A DNA stretch of 64,000 bases from Apodemus sylvaticus (taxonomy: Eukaryota; Chordata; Mammalia; Rodentia; Muridae): positions 1,973,654 through 2,037,653 of the forward strand of contig NC_067485.1 of the NCBI RefSeq assembly GCF_947179515.1. Reading direction: 5' to 3'. Below are positions 33,175-43,405 of the stretch, in pieces. The translations under genes were made by a program, and so were the position numbers. The notes beneath the pieces were generated by a model, which saw only the letters and a program-made list of their open reading frames with translations, was not told the origin of the DNA and did no database searches. Numbering within the stretch: position 1 is the first letter of the stretch; the number at the start of each line of letters is the position of its first letter.

Positions 33175-34865
33175 TAAACATGTAGACACATCCTGATGCC
33201 TGAGCAGAGAACATACATGATCCCTAAAACGACAAACGAAATTTTGCATATGCCACTGTTAAGGTCCTTCTTGGGTTGGTTCTATGTCATCACAGTGATC
33301 CTTGTCAGAGTTAGAGATAAGGGTCCACCAGCAAAGCAATGCTGGGATGTGCAAGGAAATGCAGTCTCCTTTAGGCTTCTCTGAAGGGACATATCCTGCC
33401 AGAGACGTTTATGAGCAAGAGCTCCGGTGGGACTTCTGACAACAGCTGGTCACATTTGGATGGCTTTAAGCCACTGGAATTTGCTATTAGGACAGTCATA
33501 AAATACATTAAACATCATTTGCTGTTTATCTCAAGTTTTAATTTAGTTGAAGTCACCCAATGAAAACACTAAGCAGAGAGCAGTTGGCTATGCCAAACAG
33601 CACCGTGAAGAAGGGGCCCTAGGACTCCTGTACACTGTAAACTTTGGGAAAAACAGTGACTTCAGGCCTCAAGTGCTCAAGTGTCTGAACAAGGGGCTAG
33701 AGCTGAATGTTCGCTGTGTTTCCTGACAAGCTTTTGCTGATACAAGATAAAACAGCCAAGAAATGAGAAACTGCTCAGTTGTTATCCTTGGAGAACCCTT
33801 CTGAGGACTTTTAGGGGTGACAAAAGTTGTGTATGCAGTAACACGCTCTCTCCTGTGTTTCCCCATTTGTACAAACCACTGATAAAGTTTACTTTATAAA
33901 TCAGGCAGTTAGAGAATGGCTACAAGAGCCAACAATATAATCGACTGATTACAATGATGTCCTGCGATGACAGGGCCATGGCTGAGACACTTGTGCTTTT
34001 TGGCTGCTACTGAGTAAAGAGAGAATGCTTGAAAATGAGCAATGTGACACAGAGACAGTATGACACAGAGACAATCAATCCAATGTCTGACACAGCTTCT
34101 GAGAGAATCATGGGCTGGCAGCACATGCAGTTGAATACACTGGACCAGGGAATGATTTATGTTGGAGGCAGGATGGAGCAGAATGTTGGGACACTCTGTC
34201 ATGCTACTGTGCTACTGTGCATGGAGATAAGGCCTGGAAGGACAGTGCAGAGACAGGTTGGCTGGTTAGGGTTTCAGTACTATGGAGAGATGGGCAGTCC
34301 AGAGGCTAATTACTCACCTTGGACTAGGTTCTGACCCTCTTGAACAATCGTTCCTCACCCACCTCCCATCAGAACTAATATCTCGTGACAATGGATAAAA
34401 GCCTTTAGAATCTATTGACTTAGTGGACAACTAGCTTTTATCTCCAAAATCTGAGAATGCCATCAGATGGCACCTCGAGCCTGTAGGAAGCTTTCCCCAT
34501 CTCTATGTGCCTACCTCTTGCTTTGATGTATCCAACAATATGTGTTAAACTTGCCTTGATTTGTGACTTTGTTCTGGAAAAGCATAAGACCTTCATGAAG
34601 CTGCTTCCACATTGGAGCATGGAATTTCAAGTAACCTAAATATGTGTTCCCGGAACACAGTCACGCAAAAATGACTCCAGAATAAACTATCTCTTATTCC
34701 CTTTAAGATGAAAGTTGTGGCTTTTGCATCAATACAACCAAAGAATATATACCTTAAAACTGAGAAAACATTCACTTACGGGATTTCCTGCTTAATTTGT
34801 TCAGACCCGGTTTGGCCAGAGGTAACTAAAACCACAATATAGTCAGGGCTCTAAAGGTGTGGGGC
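33175..34865. other. Unique sequence, nothing recognised
   Basis: Several open frames of about 60-100 codons occur on both strands, none with a recognisable domain or exon context. Confidence 0.45.
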
Positions 34866-34867
34866 TG

Positions 34868-34985
34868 AAGGAGGGAGGGAGGGAGGGAGGGACGAAGGGA
34901 GGGAGGGAAGGACGAAGGGAGGGAGGGAGGGAGGAATGAAGGGAAGGAGGAAGGGAGGGAAGGAAAAAGGGAGGGAGAGAGAGTT
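34868..34985. repeat. (GGGA)n polypurine microsatellite
   Basis: GGGA repeats with interspersed GACGAA variants. Runs of GGG at regular 4-base spacing meet the simple pattern for G-quadruplex formation. Confidence 0.95.
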
Positions 34986-35017
34986 TGTGTACGTGTATGT
35001 GTCTGCATGTGTGTGTG

Positions 35018-35468
35018 TGCTGAGAAGGAGATTTATTAGATTTGCTTACAGGATGTGGTCCAGGCAGTTCAACAATGGCTGTCTCACATCTGAGAGACTG
35101 AGAATCAGTAATTGTTTAGTTCTCGAGGCTGGATGTCTCAGAAGTCCAATGGCATCGAAGTTCTGGAAGATTCCAAGAGAGCTGCTGGTTTTCAGTCTAT
35201 GTTAGAATCCTGAAGATGTTGAATTTAATACTGGCAGCAGTAACAGGATACTTGCCAGTAAGAGAGTGAAGGTAAGCAGGCAAAAAGCAAAGATCCTTTC
35301 TTCCATGTCTTTATGGGCTGCCACCAGAAGGTAGGGCCCAAATTTAAGGTGGGCCTTCCTGCTTCGAATAATCAGATTGAGAGAAGTCCTCACAGGAGTA
35401 CCCAGCAGCTTGGTTTGTAGTTGATTCCAGATGTAGCCAAGATGACAACCAAGATTTGTTCGCTCACA
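35018..35468 (-). mobile_element. Rodent ERV LTR
   Basis: AGGAGATTTATTAGATTTGC, GTGGTCCAGGCAGTTCAACA, GAGGCTGGATGTCTCAG and AGATGTAGCCAAGATGACAA follow a rodent-specific LTR consensus in reverse. The family name is not certain. The 137-codon minus frame overlapping it is incidental. Confidence 0.65.
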
Positions 35469-35480
35469 AAATGTGAAATT

Positions 35481-35655
35481 GGGGGCCTGCAAGATGACTC
35501 CACAGGTAAAGGTACTCACTGATGAGCTGAGCTTGACAGCCTGAGTTTGGTCCCTGGAAACCCACATGTCAGGAAGAAGCTTTTCTCTGACTTCTGCATC
35601 TTGGCAGGTATGCACCCTCCTCCCCCAAATAAATAAGTGTAATTTTTAAAAAAGT
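35481..35655 (+). mobile_element. B3 SINE
   Basis: GCCTGCAAGATGACTCCACA, GGTAAAGGTACTCACTGATG and CCTGGAAACCCACATGTCAG give the B3 body. The tail is CCCCAAATAAATAAG. Confidence 0.8.
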
Positions 35656-35819
35656 GAAATTACAGATGCTGGGGGAGGCACTGCTGTGAGTGACCTGGCT
35701 CCACCAAAGTGCTTCAGCCTGGGGCTTCCTTCTCTTATTACTGAAGGCCTCACCAAGTCTTCTGTGAGAATGGCAGTTTCTATATCAGCGGCTGTTACTA
35801 CTGTAATGCATTTATAGAG

Positions 35820-36146
35820 ATGGTAGGTTAAAATGATACAAACTTTCCTGATATTCTGAAGGTCAGAAATCCAAGATTCACTAGGCTAAAGTTAAAATGA
35901 TTGACAGACCTGTGATCCTCCTAGAATCGAGTCTGCACATTTGCCTTTCCGGATGTCTGTTCTTCTTGGCTTTATGGCCCCAACTTTCTTTAACTTCTTC
36001 CAACATTACATATCCTTTGTCCCCTCCTCCCCCCACCTGACAAGGACCCCTGTGGTTACATTAGGGTCAGCCTCCAGGATAATCCTCACCATCCCCAAAG
36101 CTTTGATTTACCAGATCTGCAAAGTACTTTTTTCATGGAAGGTAAC
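35820..36146 (-). mobile_element. Ancient MaLR/MLT-like LTR, left part
   Basis: ACCTGACAAGGACCCCTGTG, CCTCCAGGATAATCCTCACC and CCAGATCTGCAAAGTACTTT in order recall an old mammalian LTR in reverse. It stops abruptly at 36146 where a younger LTR begins, and resumes after it. Confidence 0.55.
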
Positions 36147-36506
36147 TGTTTTAGGGTTTCTATTTCTTTGATGAAACACCATGACCAAAAAAGTAAGCTG
36201 GAGAGGAAAGGCTTTATTTGTGTTACACTTCCATATCACTGTGCATTGCCAAAGTAGGTCAGGACAGAAATTAAAACAGGGCAGGAACCTGGAGCAGGAG
36301 CTGATGCAGAGGCCATGGAGGGGTGCTGCTTACTGGCTTGCTCCCTTGGTCAGTCTGCTTTCTTATATTTCTCACAATGAGCTGGGTCCTCCCCCATCAA
36401 TCACTAATTAAGAAAGTGACCTACCAAGGTGTTTTCATAATTGAGGCTCCTTCCTTCACATGACTTTAGCTTGTGTTATTATAGTGACATAAAACTATTT
36501 AGTACA
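36147..36506 (-). mobile_element. Rodent solo LTR (same family as 16024 and 62469)
   Basis: It starts TGTTTTAGGGTTTCTATTTC and ends ACTATTTAGTACA, with GAGCTGATGCAGAGGCCATG and CATCAATCACTAATTAAG in between. The flanks GTAAC and GTAAA suggest a 5-bp duplication. It sits inside an older LTR. Confidence 0.88.
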
Positions 36507-36580
36507 GTAAAAAAAAATATCACAGGACACAGTGATTACAGCATGTATGTCTTCAGTGTGGGGTATTATTTGCTTAAAAC
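36507..36580 (-). mobile_element. Ancient LTR, right part
   Basis: ATATCACAGGACACAGTGAT and TCTTCAGTGTGGGGTATTAT continue the old LTR interrupted at 36146. Confidence 0.5.
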
Positions 36581-37300
36581 ATCTGTGTTCCTGTACTCTT
36601 CTGGTTTTCCTAACAGAACCATTATTTTGTTAAACATGACAGTAAAGCTACTCCTTAGCTTATTATGCAATTACACAGCAATAAGCCTACCATGAAAGGA
36701 AGACATCATTAATGTAAGAAATACCTTCGAGCCACCTCACCTGCCCAACACTGTGACTTAGCCTACTTAGTAACAGCTGGGCAAAACCACCAGACACAAA
36801 GCTTACTTATAGCAATGATGACCATGTCCTGTACACACATACAATACATACTGGATGTAACATCATGTTTCTACACAGCACACAACACCAAGCCCTACAG
36901 AGCTGGCAGCGTGCCAACAGAGCAGTGCTCGGTATTGCCTCTTGTAATCTTACAAGAGGCGAGGCTTTTGCCCAGCTTTGCAAGATGGTATAGAGCTTGT
37001 GCTGCTAGTTCAGGAAAAGCCAGTCCTCAAATTCTATAATAAGTTGGGTTTTAATGAATATTTATTCTTTCCCTCATGGAAAGTTGAACTTTGGTTGAGC
37101 CATCCCATTTTGGGGAACATTTGTGTGCTTGGCTAAACAGTTTTTATTCACAGACTCCCTTGAAGCTGCAGAAAGCCATTGTATCTTCATTTGGGCCCAG
37201 TGACCAATAAGGAGCTGAAGCCCCACCTACAACATGGCTGTTCTTTTTCCTAGTTGGAAGAAGCATGTCAGTGTCAGAGACCCTCCTCTTCTTCTTTTCT
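36581..37300. other. Unique sequence, nothing recognised
   Basis: No repeat or exon recognised. Confidence 0.5.
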
Positions 37301-37302
37301 TT

Positions 37303-37495
37303 AAAGAACTTTTAAGAATTATTCATTTATTTTATTTATATGAGTACACTGTAGCTGTCTTCAGATCCACCAGAAGAGGGCATCAGATCCTATGACAGAT
37401 GGTTATGAGCCACCATGTGGTTGCTGGGAATTGAACTCAGGACCTCTGGGGAGCAGTCAGTGCTTTTAACCTCTGAGCCATCTCACCACACCTCT
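37303..37495 (-). mobile_element. B2 SINE
   Basis: TATGAGTACACTGTAGCTGT, CCACCAGAAGAGGGCATCAG and GGAATTGAACTCAGGACCTC are a complete reverse B2. It contains CCAGAAGAGGGCA at 37370-37382, a CTCF-like site known to be carried by this family. Confidence 0.95.
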
Positions 37496-37667
37496 CCACC
37501 CTTACCTTTTCTATTGTCTGTTCATTCAGTGTGGAAAACAACATGCTGCCCAGAAGGTGACACTGCCTTACCAATCTAAGAAAGAAGCTGTAAGGTGAGA
37601 TGACAAGCACAATACGGCCAAAGGGTATTAATACCTTTTGTTACCTTTTGTTTCCTTCTTGTCTTTT

Positions 37668-37719
37668 TTTTTTTTTTTTTTTGCATTTACAACTTTATTT
37701 CAGTAATTTTTTTTTTGCA
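37668..37719 (-). mobile_element. 52-bp retrotransposed mRNA 3' end with 16-bp target duplication
   Basis: A T run is followed by about 37 bases whose reverse complement reads ACTGAAATAAAGTTGTAAAT and then GC plus poly(A), with an AATAAA signal 15 bases before the tail. The insert is bounded by identical 16-mers TTCCTTCTTGTCTTTT (37652-37667 and 37720-37735). This is the signature of L1-mediated copying of an mRNA, truncated almost to nothing. The parent gene is not identified. Confidence 0.85.
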
Positions 37720-37749
37720 TTCCTTCTTGTCTTTTAAACCAGGTGACTT

Positions 37750-37973
37750 AATATCTTTTTTGTTTTATGTTATTTTATGTGTATGGGTATTTGACTGAAT
37801 GTGTATCTGTACATGACAGGTGTGCCTGGTGCCCACAAAGGCCAGAAGAGAGCATCAAACCCCTGGACTGGGTTTACAGATGATTGTGAACCACTATGTG
37901 GGTGCCAGGAATTGAAGTTGGGTCTTCTAGAAGAGCAAATGGTGTTCTTAACCATCAAGCCATCTCTCCAGCT
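37750..37973 (-). mobile_element. B3 SINE
   Basis: GTGCCTGGTGCCCACAAAGG, CCAGAAGAGAGCATC, TGTGGGTGCCAGGAATTGAA and CATCAAGCCATCTCTCCAGC are a full reverse B3. Confidence 0.9.
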
Positions 37974-38051
37974 GTAGAGTCTGAGATTCTTAAGGGTGTG
38001 ATGGATGTGGCCTCACCTGCCACCTGCCAACCCTGTGATGTGGGGAAAGGA

Positions 38052-38246
38052 ATCTTTTTTTTTTTTTTTAAAGATTTATTTATTGTTATATCTAAGTATA
38101 CTGTAGCTATCTTCAGATGCACCAGAAAAGGGTGTCAGACCTCATTACAGATGGTTGTGAGCCACCATGTGGTTGCTGGGAATTGAACTCAGGACCTTCA
38201 GAAGAGTAGTCAGTGCTCTTAAGCACTGAGCCATCTCTCCAGCCCC
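38052..38246 (-). mobile_element. B2 SINE
   Basis: AAAGATTTATTTATTGTTAT, GTATACTGTAGCTATCTTCA, GGTTGTGAGCCACCATGTGG and TGAGCCATCTCTCCAGCCCC. Complete and young-looking, with a poly-T start. Confidence 0.96.
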
Positions 38247-38570
38247 AATGGAAAAGGAATCCAAAAGACAGGGAAGTAGGAGGTGCATGTTGGAAGGAGA
38301 GGTCAGAGGGAGCAAGAGGGGAAGAGAGAGGAGATAGATATGATGAAAATACATTATATACATATATAAATTTGTCAAATGATAAGTTAAAAACGTTGCA
38401 TTAAAAAAAGAAAACTTTGCCTTTCGGAACCAGGACAATCAATTAAATATGACTGAGGCTGGCTGTAACACTTGCAGGTTCTGCTGAAGCTTCACTAACT
38501 TAAGAATGGGAATAAACACCAGATGACATAGAAGTTACTCTATAAACTGATTCACTCAGTCCCCTTCCGA

Positions 38571-38649
38571 AATTTCTTTTAAAACTTTTTTAAAAAATCA
38601 TTTTATGTTAATTTCTTTTAAAACTTTTTTAAAAAGATTATTTTATGTG
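38571..38649. repeat. Tandem duplication, 2 x 39 bp
   Basis: AATTTCTTTTAAAACTTTTT occurs at 38571 and again at 38610, each followed by a near-identical remainder ending ATTTTATGT. Confidence 0.9.
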
Positions 38650-38720
38650 CATGAGTGTCCTGCCTGTATGCATGTCTGTGTACCACATGGGTGCAAAGGT
38701 CAAAAGATTACCAACCCTTT
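38628..38720 (-). mobile_element. B3/B2 SINE fragment
   Basis: TTATTTTATGTGCATGAGTG, TGTACCACATGGGTGCAAAG match the 3' part of an old tRNA-derived SINE in reverse. Confidence 0.6.
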
Positions 38721-39295
38721 CCCCCAAGGCCACTCTCACCTTTTCTAGCTTCCCTTTTCAAGTTGTATTTGGAATTGTGCAAGTCTCCCACATCATGTGT
38801 ATTTAATCAGAACCAAAAAAATTTAAAGACATTAAGGCTGGGAGAACCAGAGACAGGAGGAGAATGCCCCCCTTCGAAAACCTTTAATAACTCTTTGTAG
38901 TCTAGAAATATATCTGAAATCTGATGTGATTGACCACCCAGATGCAGGAAGGACATGAAGGAAGTGCTCAGAGCCACATAGCTCAACGGGTCTCCGTGCT
39001 CACTCTTTCTCTTCCCTGCTCAGTATTTATTAAATTTACAGATTCTCATGTCTGTGATTGTGAACCAGACACTGTTTACCCCCTGATGATTTATATCTGA
39101 AGGTGGCAAAGAAACATGGGAGAAAAAAGCCAAAGTAAGTGCCTCCTGAATAGCACTGGGGACATAAAAAGAGTGAAGACACCTTGTCCCTTTTGCATCT
39201 GTTTTAAAAAGGTTTAGTCTATGTCTATACATATATTTCTCTGAGGACATCATATGTGAGATTTTAAATTTAGTTTAAGTTTAGATTAATCCATG
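38721..39295. other. Unique sequence, nothing recognised
   Basis: No gene or repeat recognised. Confidence 0.45.
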
Positions 39296-39298
39296 GGT

Positions 39299-39493
39299 CT
39301 AGAGTGAAGACTCAGCTGTTCAGAGCACTGGCTGTTCTTGCAGAGGACCCAGATTCAATTTCTAGCACCCACATACCAATGACAACCACCTCTAACTCTG
39401 ATTCCACCATCTCTGTAGGCATCCAGGCATGCATGTGGTGCATAGACATACATATAGGCAAAATAGTTATGCACATAAAATAAATCTAAAAAA
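39299..39493 (+). mobile_element. B2-type SINE, old
   Basis: TTCTTGCAGAGGACCCAGAT, TTTCTAGCACCCACATACCA, GCATGCATGTGGTGCATAGA and ACATAAAATAAATC are in the consensus order of older B2/B3A copies. Confidence 0.85.
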
Positions 39494-39727
39494 AACAGGG
39501 GAAGGTGAAGTAAAAACATGCAGAGTGAGGAGGAGTCTCCCCAAGTGGGGATAGCCAGAGTTTCTTTAGGACGTCATCACATCAGAGCTCAGAGCTCTGG
39601 GGAAACATGCAACAGAGTCCAAAGTGCTGTTAACTGTTGTTGAGGACATACATCAAACCTAATCATTCTCATGACCAAAGTGCTTTCTAAAGGCCTTTTG
39701 CTGGCATTTAATTTCTTTGTATCACAG
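39494..39727. other. Unique sequence upstream of the candidate terminal exon
   Basis: Nothing recognised apart from the pyrimidine-rich stretch leading to the acceptor at 39727. Confidence 0.45.
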
Positions 39728-39888
39728 GAAAAAGATGTGTCAGATGAACATCACGAGTCCTACCCTGAGTGACCAAGGAGAGCCCTGCCTGCCACCGGTT
39801 CACCCTGAAGGACCGAGGAGATGGCATTTATAAATCCCTGAGAGGCTCGGAGGAAGGCTCCAAATAAACATTAACAGTTGTTACAGGC
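39728..39888 (+). other. Candidate 3'-terminal exon
   Basis: A fair splice acceptor (TTTAATTTCTTTGTATCACAG) ends at 39727. An AATAAA lies at 39863-39868, followed within 20-40 bases by GT-rich DNA (GCTTTGTAGTTTTC). One frame closes at TGA after 14 codons and another after about 34. Inside, ACCCTGAGTGACCAAGGAG and ACCCTGAAGGACCGAGGAG are near-duplicates. No protein family is recognised. It could be the end of a non-coding transcript or coincidence. Confidence 0.25.
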
Positions 39889-39889
39889 T

Positions 39890-40235
39890 AGCCCTTTGCT
39901 TTGTAGTTTTCATTTTATAGCTCTGCCTTCACCTGCCACACACTTGCCCTTACTCCCTTCCATAATCTGAGGGTGAGGGTGTTAGTAAGAGACAGTGACT
40001 GGTGAGTGGAACAGGGAGCTGTGAGCTTTAGATTCTGTTTGCCTAGAGCTTCCTAATTCCTGAGCTCAGTAGAGAACATGAAGAAAACAAAATAAATCTG
40101 CCCAAAAGACAAAAATAACAAAATGATCCAGAAGTATTTGATTGCATTACTTCATAATGACTTTAATAAGTCAAATTAATTTAAACTTGTTCTTTCATTT
40201 GAAAACATAATTGTATTTTATTTATTTGATTAATT
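39890..40235. other. Unique sequence, nothing recognised
   Basis: AT-rich toward the end, with no element named. Confidence 0.45.
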
Positions 40236-40237
40236 TA

Positions 40238-40340
40238 TTTGAGACAGTGTCTTATTATGTAGCCCTGGCTGGCCTAGAACTTAAGGAAATCCACCTGTGT
40301 TTTCTTCTTAATTCTGGGATTAAGGGTGTGGCCTGAACTG
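40238..40340 (-). mobile_element. B1 SINE, diverged
   Basis: GAGACAGTGTCTTATTATGT, AGCCCTGGCTGGCCTAGAAC and ATTCTGGGATTAAGGGTGTG are reverse B1. Confidence 0.85.
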
Positions 40341-40572
40341 CTATAACTGTTTTCAGTGTGGGCACTGGTGCAATGATGAATAAATAATATTTATTATTCA
40401 GAAATAAATGCTGCTGTCCTTCCAGAGGCTCATGTGGAGGCTTTATTGTCAGCCATGCAGTAAAGCAACATAGGCCTTTAAGAAGCCTACCCTTTGCTCT
40501 AGAAACAAATGGTTTACCACAGAGACCCTAAGATGCTGCCTGATGGTCTTGGTGGTTCAAGGTGAAATTGAA

Positions 40573-40609
40573 GGAGAGAGAGAGAGAGAGAGAAAGAGAA
40601 AGAGAGATT
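40573..40609. repeat. (GA)n microsatellite
   Basis: GA units with two AAAG interruptions. Confidence 0.95.
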
Positions 40610-40764
40610 GAAATCAGATCTAAAGATGAATTTGGTTACTTGAAGGGCAGCAGTCTGACATTTCTTGGATTTTGTCCTAGGCCTTTTTATAGATTCCCAT
40701 GGACTCATTGGTTGATCTCTTTAAGAAATAAAAGGTCCTAGCCAAAGATTGTAGCGAAAAAGTA

Positions 40765-40863
40765 GACCTCCTCAGGCACCAGGTATGCATATAGTACACA
40801 GACATAACATGCAGGCAGAACACTCATACACATAAAATAAATTAACAATTAATTTAAAGAAAA
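40765..40863 (+). mobile_element. B2-type SINE, 3' fragment
   Basis: CAGGCACCAGGTATGCATAT, GACATAACATGCAGGCAGAA and ACACATAAAATAAATTAA are the 3' third of an older B2. Confidence 0.75.
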
Positions 40864-40864
40864 A

Positions 40865-41200
40865 ACCATACATATTTTATTTGGGTAGAATGCTAAATAA
40901 TGGCTGAAACTGGCCATTCTTCAGAACAATAATCAACACATTCATTCATTTCTAATACAAGAGTGCTGCCTGTCAGTAGTGCTTCGAGCTTGTGCTCTCG
41001 TCTCCACAGTCCTGTATAAACGCTAACCTCCTGGGTTCAAGACATTTCTAGCAATTAATGATTGGTTGAGATTGACAGTTCTGAAAAACCCTCAGTGGCA
41101 GCTGCTCTTCCCACCTGGTCACGGATTCTAGAATGTGGCCTTTAACCTCTAGCTGGAGTACAAGAAAGCACTTTTTTACCAGAGTTACTAAAAACAATGG
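40865..41200. other. Unique sequence, nothing recognised
   Basis: No gene or repeat recognised. Confidence 0.45.
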
Positions 41201-41204
41201 TATC

Positions 41205-41272
41205 ACTGGGAGAATGAGGCAGGAGGTTATGAGTTCAAGGCCAGCCTGAGCTAAACTTGTCTAAAAAAAGTT
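41205..41272 (+). mobile_element. B1-like fragment
   Basis: GGGAGAATGAGGCAGGAGGT and GAGTTCAAGGCCAGCCTGAG match the centre of B1/B4. Confidence 0.6.
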
Positions 41273-41279
41273 TGTATCA

Positions 41280-43010
41280 TTGTTTTGTACATTGATATAT
41301 GTATATGTATGGATATATAAATATGTGTGTATACATTAACATCTCAATAGATGTATATTTTAAACTTGTGTATGAAACAGCAAAATAATGTTCCTCTTAA
41401 AATGTACATGTATGTGCAAGTAGTGTAAAATCTCCTTAAGCTTTCCTTTCCAGAATATTCTTCCAATGCAAAAGAATATTTTGATTTAAATTTGATATGC
41501 ATGTACTAAAAAAGCTGATGTTAAAAACAACTCCTTTAAGCCCATCTCTTGAGGGCAGAGGCAGTAATATCAGTTGGTCATCCTTAGCTCAGGAGTGAGT
41601 CTGGCCAGTCTAGGTTACGTGTGCTTGAATCTCAAAAAGAAGAAAAAAATCTATTGCTAAGCTCTGGCTTGCTAAAATGTTTTTATTGGCCCAAAGAAAG
41701 GGGGGTATAAATTCACTTCAAAAGTGTGTCTTTGTTTTTGATCATCAATGCTCGTTTATTTAAAAGAATGAGAAATAAAACTGGATAGTAGGATGGTCCC
41801 CAGAAGCAGGCTGGGAGTTTCTCTGGCTCCTGCCAGGACTGACCATGAAGACTAGCTGAAATGCTGCAGGCCAATTTATTAGCCTACAAATCATAGTTTC
41901 GAAGCAATGTCTTCTGATTTAGGGATTTTTCAGAAGGGATGCTGTGATATCTCTGTAGATTATTATGTTAATGGCTTTACTCCTGAGTCCACAAAACTTA
42001 ATTCACCAGCACTTCAGAATCCTGGTAGAAGGGAAGGCTTTAGTTATGTGGAAAAGCCTGTTGGTGTTTTTGTCTGCTGCTTCCTAATTAAGGCTTCCTT
42101 ATTGCATCATACACAATAATCATGCTGTTATCCTGCAAAAGATCAGGAACTCTATCTGTCAAGGGAAACTCTAAGCACTATTAGCATCTTCCTGAAGGAA
42201 GGTATATCCATTCTCAGGGCCAAGCAACCAAGCCCTGAGCCAGGTGTCTCCTTTAGACAAGGGCGTTTCTGAATGTCATCTTTGGCAGAGACACTTGCCT
42301 TATATTCTGCCACCCGAACTTGTACAGAATGTTCACTTTATTTACTGCTTTGTAGATCACATTAGCAGAAGAGAATGTTACTGAGCAGGATCAAGTTTGC
42401 ATCTTGCAGTGATGGAATCATCTGCCCTTGTTCAGACTTGGCCAGCTTCCATTTGCAATGTAGGCCAGCCTTGTCTGAAGAAGTATAAGCATTTCCCAGA
42501 GTTGCCCAGTCTAGCAGGAATGCTGGAAGTTCCTTCCTGTCCACAACCAGCTACTACTTCCTAAACACCTGCCCTGAATACAGATGCTCTTTGCGTGAGT
42601 GATGGTGAGAACAGAAGTACATTAAGTCCCTGGCCATAGCCCTGTCCCTGAATGTAGCCCATTCCCATGGAGACCCCAGTGTGATTCTATAGATGCATGC
42701 CATGTAAGCGCTGTTCCACAAGTGCCTGAAGTCACTGAAGCTCTCATGTAGGTCAACCGCACTGTGGGTTTCTGGAGTGTGCGGCATTCTTTCTGGGTAT
42801 TATAAAGAGGAGCTTTGAGTGTCTCAGAGAACTGTGGAGATGAATTTCCTGTTTGTGGCTGCACTTGGCAACTGCTTTTCTTATTCTGTCCTCCACAGCT
42901 GATATGTAGATCTACAAGCAGTTTCTCACTAGAATATATAAGATGAACAAAACTTACAGTACAGTTTTATCATAAGACTCACCTAAGAGATTCCAACTAA
43001 ACATACCCAT
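41280..43010. other. Mostly unique sequence; long minus frame with a double stop
   Basis: The minus frame from about 42799 to 42362 is open for about 145 codons except for two adjacent TAG stops at 42551-42556. No protein family is recognised. Otherwise nothing stands out. Confidence 0.4.
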
Positions 43011-43013
43011 AAG

Positions 43014-43150
43014 AGGATTGGTTAAATGGCTCAGCAAAGAGAAGCACCTACTGGTGCCAAGCCTGGTGGCCTGAGTTTGATCCTTGGGACTCAGATAGTG
43101 GAAGGAAAGGCCAACTCCTGCAAGCTGTCGTTGGACCTCCACATGTGCCC
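43014..43150 (+). mobile_element. B3 SINE
   Basis: GGTTAAATGGCTCAGCAAAG, GGTGCCAAGCCTGGTGGCCT and CTCCTGCAAGCTGTCGTTGG give the B3 body, with the tRNA-like A box still visible. Confidence 0.85.
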
Positions 43151-43287
43151 CACCCAAGAAAATGTGATAGAAATGAAGATGCTGATAAAAAGTTTTTATA
43201 GGAAAATATTTCTAAGAGATAAATATAAATCATTATGTATTTGTCCAAATTATCACACAGATAAGACAGAATCCAAAGATAAACCAA

Positions 43288-43405
43288 GTCTAGCACTGTG
43301 GTCTGAGGCTATAGTCCCAGTAATTCAGGAGCTTGAAGCAGGAATAATTAAATCTAGGAGTTTGAGATCAGTCTGGCCAGTATAGTGAAAATTGCATCTT
43401 AAACA
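43288..43405 (+). mobile_element. Old B1/proto-B1-like SINE
   Basis: TAGTCCCAGTAATTCAGGAG, AGTTTGAGATCAGTCTGGCC and a terminal A-rich run recall an old 7SL-derived monomer more diverged than typical B1. Confidence 0.5.

Noticed and set aside
35202..35615. 137-codon minus frame
   Set aside because: It spans the end of an ERV LTR and a B3 SINE, so it cannot be a host exon in that form.
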